Positions 41,161-50,865 of a stretch of DNA of 64,000 nucleotides are shown piece by piece. The position numbers and the translations under genes were made by a program. This DNA comes from JANPEF01 sp031413115 (GTDB lineage Bacteria; Eisenbacteria; RBG-16-71-46; DASYSL01). Position 1 is the stretch's first letter. Every line of letters begins with the position of its first letter. The notes beneath the pieces were generated by a model, which worked only from the letters and a program-made list of their open reading frames with translations, searched no databases and was not told where the DNA came from. The stretch covers positions 1-64,000 of the forward strand of contig JANOEH010000179.1 of NCBI GenBank assembly GCA_031413115.1. The letters run 5' to 3'.

Positions 41161-41862
41161 TCAGATTCTCCCTTGGGGGCCAGGGGGCCCCATGACGTCC
41201 ACCTTGCGGGGGCGGGTCCGGTCCGCCGTGTTGCCGAAAGGGGACACGTCCTGTGTGAACCGATGCGACCTGCGGGCCGCCGATCGGTTGATCCGTCATT
41301 CCGGACGAGCGCATCTTGGGCGCGGCCCCCGAGGTGCGCAAGGAAAAGTGCGCCGTTCCTGCATTTATTTCGACCCGATCGCGAAGGCCCGCACGGCGCG
41401 CGGGCGTTGGCCGGTCGGTCCGGCGGGTGGGCGACGGAGGCCGCGCCGGGCAAGGCCGGGACACGGTCCATCCGCAACGTGCGGCGAGGAGTTCGTCGCA
41501 TGGCAGCCGAGACCGATTGGGGGGCCACCTGCGCCCCGAGCCTTGTGCCGCCGATTTGCGGTGTAATGGACATATCAAAATTCGACGACTTTTGACGTGG
41601 GGCACGCGGCTCGAAGCGGCCTCGAGCCGCGCGGGCCGCAGGATCGCAAGCTGTTGGCAGATCGTCGAGTCGAAGGCGAGACCTCGGGGAGAGCAGGGCC
41701 GCGCCGGGCCCGCTCGCACGTTGACTTGCGCCCCGGGTCGGCTACGCTGGATCGATGCCCGTGCGCGCGCAGCGCCCGGAAATCTCACAAGCCGGTCCGC
41801 GAGCCCGTTCCGACCGCGTTCCGCTCCATCGTGACCGCATCGCTCGACCCCGGGAGGGCTGC
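41161..41862. other. Long intergenic region between HU and an outer-membrane protein
   Basis: In about 700 bases between divergent genes I find no credible coding region. On the minus strand TTGCGC, 17 bases, CAAGAT (41341-41313) could be the HU promoter. Bases about 41560-41596 form a small AT-rich island (ATGGACATATCAAAATTC) without an obvious gene. A good plus-strand promoter lies at 41721-41748. A structured leader or small RNA cannot be excluded. Confidence 0.5.
41721..41748 (+). promoter_or_regulatory. Promoter of the outer-membrane protein gene
   Basis: TTGACT (41721-41726), 16 bases, TACGCT (41743-41748). An in-frame ATG at 41755 lies right at the expected transcription start, so a leaderless start is possible in addition to the TTG with a Shine-Dalgarno sequence at 41863. 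Confidence 0.55.
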
Positions 41863-42615
41863 TTGCCGCGCACCGTCGAATCGTGTTCTCGACTCTCTCG
41901 CCTTGGCATTGTGACCCGGGTCGCCGTGGCTCTGGCCCTGTTCGCTGCCCTGCCGTGTGTTCCCACCGCCGCGTTGGCGGCGACCCCGGCCGCCGCGGTC
42001 GACCCCTACGCGCCGGTCTATGGTCGCCGCGGGGAGTCGTCCGTCGGCATGCTGTTCGGCGTGGGCTGGTACGACAACACGGACTTCAACGATGCGCTCA
42101 TCGGGATCGGAGTCGACCCGATCGAGAACGGATTCGAGTATGGCATCCAGTACCGTCGCCGGATCCGTCATGCCGTCTCGCTCGGCGCGGAGCTGGCCCG
42201 GCTCGACGGCCGTACCAGCACGGATCCGGGCGGAGTGGGATCGGAGTTCGGGCTGGCCGGGACGATGCTGTTCGTCGACGCCTTCGTGCACCCGCTGCAG
42301 GTCGGGCCCGCGGCGCTGACGTTGTTCGCCGGCGGCGGCCCGGTGTTCGGCATCCGGCTGTCGCAGACGTATCCGGACGGGACCGTCGCCGAGGGCAAGA
42401 AGACCGGCTTCGGCTGGCATGCCGGCGCCGAGGGAGAGGCGCGCTTCGGCGAGAACTTCAGTTTCTTCGTGCGCGGCCTGACGCGGCAGGCGGGGGCGGA
42501 CGACATCATCGTGAGCGACGATCCGTCGGGCCTGATCCGCTTCGACGCCGATTTCGACGGACTGGCCGTGTCGTTCGGGCCGCGCTGGTACTGGGGCGGG
42601 CAGGGCAAGCCCTAG
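41863..42615 (+). CDS. Outer-membrane beta-barrel protein (PagL-like size)
   Basis: This 250-residue exported protein (from the TTG at 41863 after GGGAGGG) has a signal peptide VALALFAALPCVPTAALA|A. The mature barrel has amphipathic strands (SVGMLFGVGWYDNTDF, FEYGIQYRRRIRHAVSLG, FVDAFVHPLQVGPAALTLF, FSFFVRGLTRQAG) and ends VSFGPRWYWGGQGKP. The strand pattern suits an 8-10 stranded barrel of the OmpW/acyloxyacyl-hydrolase type, but no catalytic motif is recognised. The ATG at 41755, seven bases after the -10 box, would add 36 Arg-rich residues before the signal peptide. Its stop shares CTAG with the convergent RND gene. Confidence 0.7.
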   Translation: MPRTVESCSRLSRLGIVTRVAVALALFAALPCVPTAALAATPAAAVDPYAPVYGRRGESSVGMLFGVGWYDNTDFNDALIGIGVDPIENGFEYGIQYRRRIRHAVSLGAELARLDGRTSTDPGGVGSEFGLAGTMLFVDAFVHPLQVGPAALTLFAGGGPVFGIRLSQTYPDGTVAEGKKTGFGWHAGAEGEARFGENFSFFVRGLTRQAGADDIIVSDDPSGLIRFDADFDGLAVSFGPRWYWGGQGKP

Positions 42616-45600
42616 CGCCTCCGTCGGCCAGCCGCGGGTGCGGGCGCAACTGCAGGCGCGCCCGTCGGTGAACCGCGCCAGGCGCGGGCCAGCGCATTCC
42701 AACCGTCCTCGAGCAGCGTGTACAGGCAGGGGACCAGCACGAGCGTGAGCGCGGTCGAGACCAAGAGTCCGCCGATCACCGTGCGCGCCAGCGGGTAGTA
42801 GAGAACGCCGCCGACGTAAGTGTTGCCCATCGCCAGGGGCAGCAGTCCGAGCACCGTCGTCGCCGTCGTCATGAGGATGGGCCGCAGGCGGTCACGGCCG
42901 CCGCGCAGCAGCGCCTCCATGCGGGGGACGCCCTCCTCGCGCATCTGGTGGACGTGGTGCAGGAGCACGATCCCATTGTTGACCACGATGCCGACCAGGA
43001 TGAGGAAGCCGATCTGGGCCATCAGGTTGAACGGCGTGCCCGTGAGCAGGCACATCCACGCCACGCCTCCGAATGCGAACGGCAACGCGAACATGATGGC
43101 GAAGGGATGCAGGAACGACTCGAACAGTGCGGCCATCACGATGTATACCAGCACCAGCGCCAGTACGAGGTTGAGCAGCATCTCCATCTGCGTCTCGTTC
43201 TCCTCCGAGAACGCGGACCCGTACGACCACGAGTAGCCCGGCGGCAGCGTCAGGGACTTCAGGTCCTCGCTGATCGCCTTGCGGATGTCGTTGCGCTTCT
43301 TCGAGTCGACGTCGGCCGTGATCGACGCGACCGAGCGGCGCTGCTGACGCTCGATGCCCTGGGGCGTCTCGACCGTGCGGAACGAGGCGACCGCGCCGAG
43401 CGGGACCGTGTTGCGCCCGTCCCCATCGGGGCCGTCGACGACCGCGTTCTCGACCACGATCGGCATGGTGCGCAGGCGATCGAGGCTGCTGCGATCGGCC
43501 TCGGCCAGCCGGGCCTGGATCTGGACCTCGCCCTCCGGACCGCGAAAGCGCGACAGGGGCCGGCCGCGGAAGAACAACGCGACCGAATTGGCGACGTCCG
43601 CCGCCGACAGGCCGCAGCGGGAGGCACGGTCGCGGTCGACGAGCACCATGATCTCCTTGCTGCCCTTCTCGCCGCCCACCTCCACTCCCTCGGTCCCGGG
43701 AATGAGCGTGACGCGGCGCTTCACCTCGAGCGCGATCTCGTCGAGGCGCGGGCCGGGGTCGCCGAAGACATTGACCGAGATCCGTGAGGCGTCGGAGTCG
43801 TCGTCCTCGTTGCCCGCGATCTCGAGACTGACGCCCGGCAGCTCGGGGATGCCGCGACGGAGGAGCTTGCGCACCTTCTCCGAGCCTTCGTCGTCGGCGT
43901 ATCCGGAGGTGAGGTAGGCGCGGGTGAACGCGAAGTTGTGGGTGAAGAACGAGTACGTCGACTTGACGTGCAGCGAGTCCTGCTTCGAAGCGATCCAGTC
44001 CTCGATGCTGGTGACGTAGCGCTCGACCTCCCGATAGTTGAGGTTGTCGGCGAACTCGTACTCGATGCGGACGGCCTCGACCTTGGAGCCGGTGAACGCG
44101 CTCTTGTTGACGGGGATGAACGCGCCGATCGAAGCGATGAAGAACAGTACGGCCGCACCGGCGGCCAGGGGACGGTGATGCAGCGTCCAGCGCAGCGCCC
44201 GGTCGTAGAACGCGGTCACCGCAACCAGCCAGCCGGCCGTCTTCGGCGCGGCGCCCACGCGCACGAAGCGGCCCAGCGCCAGCGGGATCGCGGTGAGCGA
44301 GAGGTAGAGCGAGCAGCCGAGGGTGTAGATGATCGTGCGCCCCACCTCGCCGAGCCAGGTCGTGATCTCGGTGCGGCCGCCGAGAACCAGCGGCAGGAAC
44401 ACGATCACACTGGTCATCGTCGAGCAGACCACCGCCGGCAGCACTTCGCGCGACCCGGCCAGCGCCGCCCGCAGCGGCGACGCGCCATCCTGGCGGCGGC
44501 GGTGGATCGACTCGAGGACGACCACGGCGTTGTCGACCAGCATCCCGACGGCGAGCATGAGGCCCATCATGGAGAGGATATTCAGTGTGCGGCCCGTGAA
44601 GTACATGAGCGCGGCCGCCGCAAGGAGCGAGAAGGGGATCGCGGTCGCGACGACGAGCGTGGTCATTACATTCCGAAGGAATAGAAATAAAACCAGGACC
44701 GCCAGCACCCCGCCGATCAGCCCCGACTCCAGCAACCCGCGTAGCGAGTTCGTGATCTCGTCGCCCTGGTCGGTGAAGGTGAGGACCTGGATCCCGCGCA
44801 GCTCGGGGTCGGCGCCGATCGCGGCCAGCGTCTCGCGCGAGCGTCGCGCGACCTCGACCGTATTCGCGCCCGACTCCTTGATCACGTTGAGGCCGATCGC
44901 CCGCGTGCGATCGAGGTGGCGGCCGTACTCGAGCTCGGGTTCGCGCAGCGAGACGGCGGCAATCTCGCGCAGGGCGAGGCCGCGCTGGTTGACCGGTTGC
45001 GCGGCGATCTCCTCGAGCGAGGCGAAGCGGTTGACGACGCGCAGCGGCCACGCCTCGTCGCCCCGCTCGAGCCTTCCCGCCGAGAGGCTTCGGTTCGACG
45101 CCTCGAGCCGGGCGACCACTTCCTCGGGTGCCAGGCCGTGCCGCTCGAGCGCGTCGAGCGAGAACTCGATCAGCACCTGCGGCGGCTCGACCCCGTAGAG
45201 TTCGACCTTGGCCACGCCCGGCACGCGGCGCAGCGGGTCGGCGAGGTGGCGATTGAGCAGCTCGTACGAGCGCGACAGGTCGCGATCGGCCGAGACGCGG
45301 CACTCGAGCACGGGGATGTCCGTCGAGCGGAAGCCGTTCACCTGGATCAGGTCGACGTCCGAGGGCAGCAGGTCGCGGATGCGATCGAGCTTCTCGCGGG
45401 CGTCGACGCGCAGCGGCCCGATGTCCTCGCCCCAGTCGAACTGGATGTTGATCTCGGCGCCCGTCGACGTCGAGTACGACTCGATGCGACGCACGCGACT
45501 CATCGTCGCCAGCGCTTCCTCGGCCGGCCGTGCGATCTCCTCCTCGACCTGGGCCGGCAGCGCGTTCGGGTAGGGGATGGAGATCTGCAGCGACGGGAAG

Positions 45601-45722
45601 TCGACCTCGGGCAGGAACGCCAGCCGCAGTTTCGGCGCCGTCAGCGCACCGACGGCGACCACGCAGACCAGCACGACCGAGGCCGTGATCGGATAGCGCA
45701 GACTCCAGCGCGGCAGGTTCAT
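42612..45722 (-). CDS. RND efflux pump inner-membrane subunit, second copy
   Basis: This 1036-residue AcrB/MexB-like permease has the two-fold RND layout. A helix after MNLPRWSLRYPITASVVLVC leads into porter domains, a helix bundle (GLIGGVLAVLVLFLFLRNVM, MGLMLAVGMLVDNAVVVLES), a second porter region and a second bundle (LVYIVMAALFESFLHPFAI, GFLILVGIVVNNGIVLLHHV). The TM4 site carries Asp-Asn rather than the Asp-Asp of AcrB. The C-terminal tail is Pro/Ala/Arg-rich. Its ATG overlaps the stop of the upstream RND gene (ATGA). With the adaptor at 48909 it forms a three-gene efflux operon with two different pumps. Confidence 0.9.
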   Translation of the reverse strand: MNLPRWSLRYPITASVVLVCVVAVGALTAPKLRLAFLPEVDFPSLQISIPYPNALPAQVEEEIARPAEEALATMSRVRRIESYSTSTGAEINIQFDWGEDIGPLRVDAREKLDRIRDLLPSDVDLIQVNGFRSTDIPVLECRVSADRDLSRSYELLNRHLADPLRRVPGVAKVELYGVEPPQVLIEFSLDALERHGLAPEEVVARLEASNRSLSAGRLERGDEAWPLRVVNRFASLEEIAAQPVNQRGLALREIAAVSLREPELEYGRHLDRTRAIGLNVIKESGANTVEVARRSRETLAAIGADPELRGIQVLTFTDQGDEITNSLRGLLESGLIGGVLAVLVLFLFLRNVMTTLVVATAIPFSLLAAAALMYFTGRTLNILSMMGLMLAVGMLVDNAVVVLESIHRRRQDGASPLRAALAGSREVLPAVVCSTMTSVIVFLPLVLGGRTEITTWLGEVGRTIIYTLGCSLYLSLTAIPLALGRFVRVGAAPKTAGWLVAVTAFYDRALRWTLHHRPLAAGAAVLFFIASIGAFIPVNKSAFTGSKVEAVRIEYEFADNLNYREVERYVTSIEDWIASKQDSLHVKSTYSFFTHNFAFTRAYLTSGYADDEGSEKVRKLLRRGIPELPGVSLEIAGNEDDDSDASRISVNVFGDPGPRLDEIALEVKRRVTLIPGTEGVEVGGEKGSKEIMVLVDRDRASRCGLSAADVANSVALFFRGRPLSRFRGPEGEVQIQARLAEADRSSLDRLRTMPIVVENAVVDGPDGDGRNTVPLGAVASFRTVETPQGIERQQRRSVASITADVDSKKRNDIRKAISEDLKSLTLPPGYSWSYGSAFSEENETQMEMLLNLVLALVLVYIVMAALFESFLHPFAIMFALPFAFGGVAWMCLLTGTPFNLMAQIGFLILVGIVVNNGIVLLHHVHQMREEGVPRMEALLRGGRDRLRPILMTTATTVLGLLPLAMGNTYVGGVLYYPLARTVIGGLLVSTALTLVLVPCLYTLLEDGWNALARAWRGSPTGAPAVAPAPAAGRRRR

Positions 45723-48700
45723 GGCGTCGGCGCGAGCTTCTCGCCGCGGTCGACGACGGCGTAGACGACGGGGATGACGATCAGCGTGAGCACCGTCGAG
45801 ACGACGAGCCCGCCGATCAGCGTGATGGCCAGCGGGGCGCGCACCTCGGCCCCTTCGCCGATGCCGATCGCGAGCGGAACCAGCCCGAGCACCGACGACA
45901 GCGTGGTCATGAGGATCGGGCGCATCCGCACGCTGCCCGCCTCGACCAGCGCCTCGAGCCGCGGCATGCCATCGCGTCGCAGCTGGTTCACGCAATCGAC
46001 CAGCACGATCGCGTTGTTGACCACGATCCCGGCAAGGATCACCAGCCCGATGAGCACCATGATGCTGATCGACGTGCCCGTGGTCACCAGGGAGAGGATC
46101 ACGCCCACGACCGCGAGCGGGATCGAGAACATGATCACGAACGGGTGCTTGAGCGACTCGAACTGGCTGGCCATCACCAGGTAGACGAGGAACACGGCGA
46201 GAATCAGGGCGAACTGCAGCGAGCCCATCGACTCGGCCATCTCCAGTCGCTGGCCGGCGAGCGTCGCCCGCGTGCCCGCCGGCAGCTTCAGGGCCGAGAG
46301 TCGCGCCTCGATGTCGCGCGAGGCCGAGCCCAGGTCGCGATTCTGCAGGTTCGCGGAGACGATGGCAGCGCGCTGCTGGCCGATGCGGCGGATCTCGCTG
46401 GGACCCCGCTCGACTTTCACGTAGGCAACCGAACCCAGGCGCACCGTCGAGCCGTCGTTGCGGCCCACCTCGAGGTCGGCCAGCTGCACGACGCGCGAGC
46501 GCTCGGCCTCGGTGGCGCGAACGCGGATGTCGAGCTTGCGGTCGAGGTCGCTGAACTGCGTCGCCGCCTCGCCCTGGACGGCGTTGCGCACCAGGCGCGA
46601 GGCCGACGCCGGGTCGAGGTTCATCGCCGCCAGCCGGTCGCGATCGAACGCGATCTGCACCTCGGGGTCGCCGGGGCGCAGCGAACCCTCGACGTCGACC
46701 AGCCCGCGGACGTCGCTGATCGCGAGCGCGACCTGGTCGGTGAGCGTGCGCAGCGTGTCGAGGTCATAGGCGTAGATCTCGACCTCGACCGGGCTCTTGA
46801 ACTTGAGCAGCGCCGGGCGTTCGACCGTGTAGGCGACGCCGGGCATCCCCTCGAGCGACGTGCGCAGTCGGGCCGAGATCGCCTCCTCGGCGCGCGAGTC
46901 GTTGGGGTTCTTGAGCACGACCGTGACCTGTCCGCGGTTGGCTTCGAGCGCGGAGCCCGAGAACGCGGTCAGGTCGCGCTGGCCGGCGCTGGTGTAGGCG
47001 AACTTCACGCGGGGATCGCCCTCGGCCGTCTTCGCGAGTGTGGCGAGGACGCCGTCGGTGACATGCAGGGCGGAGCCCTCCGGCAACCGCACGTCGAGGG
47101 TGAACTCGCCCTGTGGCGGTGACGGGAACAGGTCGACGGGCAGCAGCATCGCCGTGCCGATCGAGGCCGCAAAGACCACGGCCGACCAGGTCAGCACCGT
47201 CCCGGGGTGCTTGAGCGCCCAGCGGGCGACGGCCGGGTAGTTGTTCGACAGCGCCGCGATCGAGCTGTCGAACGGCCTGAGCAGGCGATCGATCCACGGC
47301 ATGAGGAAGCGCCCGAGTGCTGCGGCGCCGCGCGTCACGAGTCGCGGCAGGAAAACCGCGGCGCGGGCGAGGCGACCGCCCCAGCGCCGGCTGCGCGGCG
47401 AGCCGCCCGCGACCTCGGGGGCGACCGGTGCGGCGACGTGGGCGCCGAGCACGGTCAGCATCGGCACGATGGTGAGCGCGACGATGAGGGCGGCGATGTT
47501 CGACAGCGAGATCGTCAGCGCCTGGTCGCGGATCAGCTGTCCGGCGAGGCCCTGGACGAATACGAGCGGGAAGAACACGGCGACCGTGGTCAGCGTCGAA
47601 GCCGTGACCGCCATGGCAACGGAACCCGCGCCCCGCGAGGCTGCCGCGAACGGGGAGTCCCCCGCTTCGCGTCGGCGAAAGATCGTCTCGAGCACGACGA
47701 TCGAGTTGTCGATCAGGGTGCCGATGCCGAGCGCCAGTCCGCCGAGCGACATCAGGTTCAGCGACAGGTTGAAGCGGTACATGATGATGAACGTGACCAG
47801 CACCGAGATGGGGATCGAGATCGCGATGGTGATCGTCGAACGCACGTCGCGCAGGAACGCGAAGAGCACGAAGACGGCGAGCAGGCCGCCGACCAGCGCG
47901 GCGCTGGTCACGTCGTCGATGGCGCCCCGGATGAAGCGCGACTGGTCGGCGACCGTCGTGAGCTTCATGTCCGCGGGCAGTTCGATGTCGGCCAGCTTCT
48001 GCTTGACGGTCCTGGCGACGGCGACGGTGTTCGCATCGCCCTCCTTGTAGATCGCGATCTCGACCGCCTCGGTGGCGCCGACGCGGGCGATCACGTCGCG
48101 ATCCTTCGGGCCGCGGAACACTCGCCCCACGTCCGAGATGCGAATCACGCCGTCCGGGCGCGACGCGAGGATCACGCCGCCGATCTCCTCGGGGGAGAGG
48201 AACTGGTTCGTGGCGCGCACCAGGTACTCGGCCTGGCCCTCGGTGAGCGAGCCGCCGGCGACATTCACGTTCTCTTCGGAGAGCCGGCGCGTGACGTCGG
48301 TCAGCGTCAGTCCCACCGCCGAGAGTCGACCGGCGTCGATCTCGACTTGGATCTCCTCCTCCTCACCGCCGGCAACGCGGACCGCAGCGACGCCGGGCAC
48401 GCCCTCGAGGTCGCTCTTGACGGTGCGATCGGCGATGCGGCGCAGCCGCTGCAGGTTCTCGCTGCCCGACAGGCGGACGCGGACGATGGGGTCGAGCGAC
48501 GGATCGAAACGCAGGATCGCCGAGCGCCGGGCCTCGCGCGGCAGCGTGACCAGGTCGAGCTTCTCGCGCACGGACAGCGCGGCGAGGTCCATGCGCGTGT
48601 TCGACGCGAACTCGAGCGTCACTTCCGACTGCCCGGGGCGCGACACCGAGTGCATGCGCACCAGCCCGGGCACGACGCCGACGCCCTCCTCGACCGGGCG

Positions 48701-48892
48701 CGTGACGAACTGCTCGACGTCGCCGGGGGCGGCGTCGGGCAGGTCGGTGCGAACCGTGAGCGAGGGATACGAGATGTTGGGCAGCAGTTCGACGCCGAGG
48801 CGCGTCAGCGCCACGAGGCCGAACATCACCGCTGCGACGGTCGCCATCGAGACCGTCACGGGCCGCTTGAGGGATCCGTCGATCAGGCGCAT
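45719..48892 (-). CDS. RND efflux pump inner-membrane subunit, first copy
   Basis: This 1057-residue AcrB-type permease starts MRLIDGSLKRPVTVSMATVA and has all RND features: the porter segment LLPNISYPSLTVRTDLPDA, TM bundle (ALVGGLLAVFVLFAFLRDVR, LGGLALGIGTLIDNSIVVLE), SPPQGEFTLDVRLPEG at the start of the second half, and IGLVILAGIVVNNAIVLVDC. It is diverged from the downstream copy, so the two may form a heteromultimeric pump like MdtBC rather than duplicates. The ATG at 48892 follows GCGGAGGATCC. The adaptor gene ends 16 bases upstream. No TolC-like outer-membrane factor is in the window. Confidence 0.9.
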   Translation of the reverse strand: MRLIDGSLKRPVTVSMATVAAVMFGLVALTRLGVELLPNISYPSLTVRTDLPDAAPGDVEQFVTRPVEEGVGVVPGLVRMHSVSRPGQSEVTLEFASNTRMDLAALSVREKLDLVTLPREARRSAILRFDPSLDPIVRVRLSGSENLQRLRRIADRTVKSDLEGVPGVAAVRVAGGEEEEIQVEIDAGRLSAVGLTLTDVTRRLSEENVNVAGGSLTEGQAEYLVRATNQFLSPEEIGGVILASRPDGVIRISDVGRVFRGPKDRDVIARVGATEAVEIAIYKEGDANTVAVARTVKQKLADIELPADMKLTTVADQSRFIRGAIDDVTSAALVGGLLAVFVLFAFLRDVRSTITIAISIPISVLVTFIIMYRFNLSLNLMSLGGLALGIGTLIDNSIVVLETIFRRREAGDSPFAAASRGAGSVAMAVTASTLTTVAVFFPLVFVQGLAGQLIRDQALTISLSNIAALIVALTIVPMLTVLGAHVAAPVAPEVAGGSPRSRRWGGRLARAAVFLPRLVTRGAAALGRFLMPWIDRLLRPFDSSIAALSNNYPAVARWALKHPGTVLTWSAVVFAASIGTAMLLPVDLFPSPPQGEFTLDVRLPEGSALHVTDGVLATLAKTAEGDPRVKFAYTSAGQRDLTAFSGSALEANRGQVTVVLKNPNDSRAEEAISARLRTSLEGMPGVAYTVERPALLKFKSPVEVEIYAYDLDTLRTLTDQVALAISDVRGLVDVEGSLRPGDPEVQIAFDRDRLAAMNLDPASASRLVRNAVQGEAATQFSDLDRKLDIRVRATEAERSRVVQLADLEVGRNDGSTVRLGSVAYVKVERGPSEIRRIGQQRAAIVSANLQNRDLGSASRDIEARLSALKLPAGTRATLAGQRLEMAESMGSLQFALILAVFLVYLVMASQFESLKHPFVIMFSIPLAVVGVILSLVTTGTSISIMVLIGLVILAGIVVNNAIVLVDCVNQLRRDGMPRLEALVEAGSVRMRPILMTTLSSVLGLVPLAIGIGEGAEVRAPLAITLIGGLVVSTVLTLIVIPVVYAVVDRGEKLAPTP

Positions 48893-48908
48893 GGATCCTC
48901 CGCCGCGC

Positions 48909-49997
48909 CTAGAACGCGACCGGCTTGATGCGGGCACCCTGCTTGAGGCCGCCCTGGCCGACCGTGACCACCTTCGTGCCGGGAGCCAGTCCGGCGAGGA
49001 TCTGCGCGGTGTCCCCGGCAATCGCGCCGACCTGCACCGCGACGCGGTTGACCGAGTCGCCCACGGCGACGAAGACGTACGAGTCGCCGTCCTCCGTCAC
49101 GACGGCCTTGCGCGGCAGCACGACGACGTCGGCATACGAGGCGGACTCGAGGCGCACGCGCGCGAAGCTGCCCGGGCGCAGGATGGCGTCGGGGTCGCTC
49201 ACTTCGAGCGTGACCTTGAACGTGCCGTTACTGCGGTCGACGGTCGGGTTGACGATCGTCACCTTCGCGGGGAACGACATGCCGGGCTGGGCATCGAGCT
49301 CGAGCACAGCGCCCTGGCCGACGTGCACGCGGTTCTGCTCGCGCTCGGGGAAGTAGACGCGGGCGAGCAGAGGCGAGAAGTCGTCGACCCGGAAGCAGTC
49401 CTTGCCCGGCGTCACGGTCTCTCCGAGCTGGATCATGCGCGCCGTCACCTTGCCCGCGAACGGGGCGACAATGCGCGTCTGCGTCAGGTCGTACTCGGCC
49501 TGGGCGACGTTTTCCTTCGCGGTGCGGAGCTTGAACACCAGGTCGTCGAGCGTCGCCTGCGCCTGCACGCCGCGCTCCTGGAGCGCCTTGCCGCGCGTCG
49601 CATCGTTCTGCGCCTGCTCCAGTGCGACCTTTGCGCGCTCGAGTGCGATGCGCGCCTCGGTGTTCTCGAGGCGGGCGAGCACCTGGCCCTTCGCGACGCT
49701 GTGACCTTCCTCCGCGAGCAGCGCGACGACCTGGCCCTGGCGGCGGGCGACGAGCGTCGCGGTGTTCTCGGGTTCGAGCACGGTCGTCGTCTCGAGGAAC
49801 GTCGAGATCGATCCCTTGCCCACCGTCGACAACTCGACCGGTGCGGCCGCGACCGCGTCCTTCTTGTCCTTCTTCCTGTCACCGTTCGCCTGGCCGTTGC
49901 GGGCGACGAGGAGGCCCCCGGCAGTGGCGGCAAGCACCACGACGCCGACGACGGGCCACACCCAGCGGCGGCGGCGGGGAGCGGGAGCGAGAACCAT
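48909..49997 (-). CDS. RND periplasmic adaptor (membrane fusion protein)
   Basis: This 362-residue protein has an N-terminal anchor (WVWPVVGVVVLAATAGGLLV) and a Lys/Asp-rich linker. The lipoyl half-motifs (ATLVARRQGQVVALLAEEGH and TRIVAPFAGKVTARMIQLGE) flank a short helical hairpin (ALERAKVALEQAQND...). A beta-barrel domain (VYFPEREQNRVHVGQGAVLE) and a membrane-proximal domain follow. It links the RND pumps to an outer-membrane channel. The ATG at 49997 follows CGGAGGTGCCCCC; a longer frame from 50018 starts inside this Shine-Dalgarno region and is rejected. It is the first gene of the operon. Confidence 0.92.
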   Translation of the reverse strand: MVLAPAPRRRRWVWPVVGVVVLAATAGGLLVARNGQANGDRKKDKKDAVAAAPVELSTVGKGSISTFLETTTVLEPENTATLVARRQGQVVALLAEEGHSVAKGQVLARLENTEARIALERAKVALEQAQNDATRGKALQERGVQAQATLDDLVFKLRTAKENVAQAEYDLTQTRIVAPFAGKVTARMIQLGETVTPGKDCFRVDDFSPLLARVYFPEREQNRVHVGQGAVLELDAQPGMSFPAKVTIVNPTVDRSNGTFKVTLEVSDPDAILRPGSFARVRLESASYADVVVLPRKAVVTEDGDSYVFVAVGDSVNRVAVQVGAIAGDTAQILAGLAPGTKVVTVGQGGLKQGARIKPVAF

Positions 49998-50362
49998 GGG
50001 GGCACCTCCGGGGAACACGGACTGCGGAAGGGGATCGGGCAGGGGTTCCTACGGCGGTCGGCGGCAGGGGGTTGCCATGAAATTGACGCTACCGCGGTGG
50101 ACGCCCTGGCGCCATGCCCGAGTCGCCGGATGTCACCGTCTGGATTGAGCACCTGTTGCGGAGGTCGTGCCCCCACCGGCGGACGCCGTAGGAAGAAGGA
50201 TCGTCTCCGTCGAGTGCCCGGGGCTGGACACCCGCGGGACCGCTTCCGACCAGAACGGGGAAGATTGGTGCGGCGCCGTTCGACGTTTCCCCAGGATCGC
50301 TGGCGCTCACCGAGGCGGGTACGCACAACAAGCGCGGCACGCGGGGGTGATGCCCTGCGGCA
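49998..50362. other. Gene-free interval upstream of the RND operon
   Basis: In 365 bases I see no convincing gene on either strand. The promoter of the RND operon should lie here; TAGCGT and TAGGAA -10-like boxes occur on the minus strand near 50085 and 50050 but neither has a fitting -35. No regulator gene is adjacent. Confidence 0.5.
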
Positions 50363-50863
50363 TCAGCCGCGGGCGCGGTGTGCTTCCCAACTCAGCACGT
50401 CGCCCTCGATCGGCGCCGGTGCGCCGACCAGCCGCAGGAGCTGGATCACCTGTGCGCGGTGGTGCATCGAGTGCGTGATCAAGTGAGCGATGGCCCCGCC
50501 GTAGGTCTTCTCGGTCGGCGGATCGTCGAGGACGTCGAGCCAGCGCTCGTCCCATGCGGCTCGCGCCCTGGTTTCGTGCGCCATGCGCGCCAGGTCGGCG
50601 GCGGCATGGTCGAGCCGGGCGAGCAGGCCCGCGATCGAGCGACCCTCCGGCTCGGCGTTGCGATTCGGGCGCACCGGTGCGCCCGCCACGAGGTCACTCC
50701 ACACCTCCATGTTGCGGATGATGTGCAGGAAGGTCGCGCGCAGGCTGCGGTGTGCGAAGTCGTGCTCGCGATCGAGTCGCTCGTCGTCGAAGCCGCGACA
50801 GTGCTCGAGCAGGCGGCGCGTGGTCCAGGCGTCGTGGCCGAGCAGGCGATCGAGCAGGTCCAT
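50363..50863 (-). CDS. DinB-family protein
   Basis: This 166-residue protein has the DinB four-helix-bundle pattern. It begins LLDRLLGHDAWTTRRLLEHC and has a first metal His in SLRATFLHIIRNMEVWSDL. The closing pair is AHLITHSMHHRAQVIQLL, in which the H..HHR motif gives two more metal His. The family includes mycothiol- and bacillithiol-dependent transferases and many uncharacterised proteins. The ATG at 50863 is two bases after the stop of the lipoprotein gene; it is last in a five-gene overlapping run. Function is unknown. Confidence 0.88.
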   Translation of the reverse strand: MDLLDRLLGHDAWTTRRLLEHCRGFDDERLDREHDFAHRSLRATFLHIIRNMEVWSDLVAGAPVRPNRNAEPEGRSIAGLLARLDHAAADLARMAHETRARAAWDERWLDVLDDPPTEKTYGGAIAHLITHSMHHRAQVIQLLRLVGAPAPIEGDVLSWEAHRARG

Positions 50864-50865
50864 GC

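Noticed and set aside
49998..50362. Small open frames in the interval upstream of the RND operon
   Set aside because: No Shine-Dalgarno sequence, no motif, Arg/Pro-rich composition, and overlapping frames on both strands.
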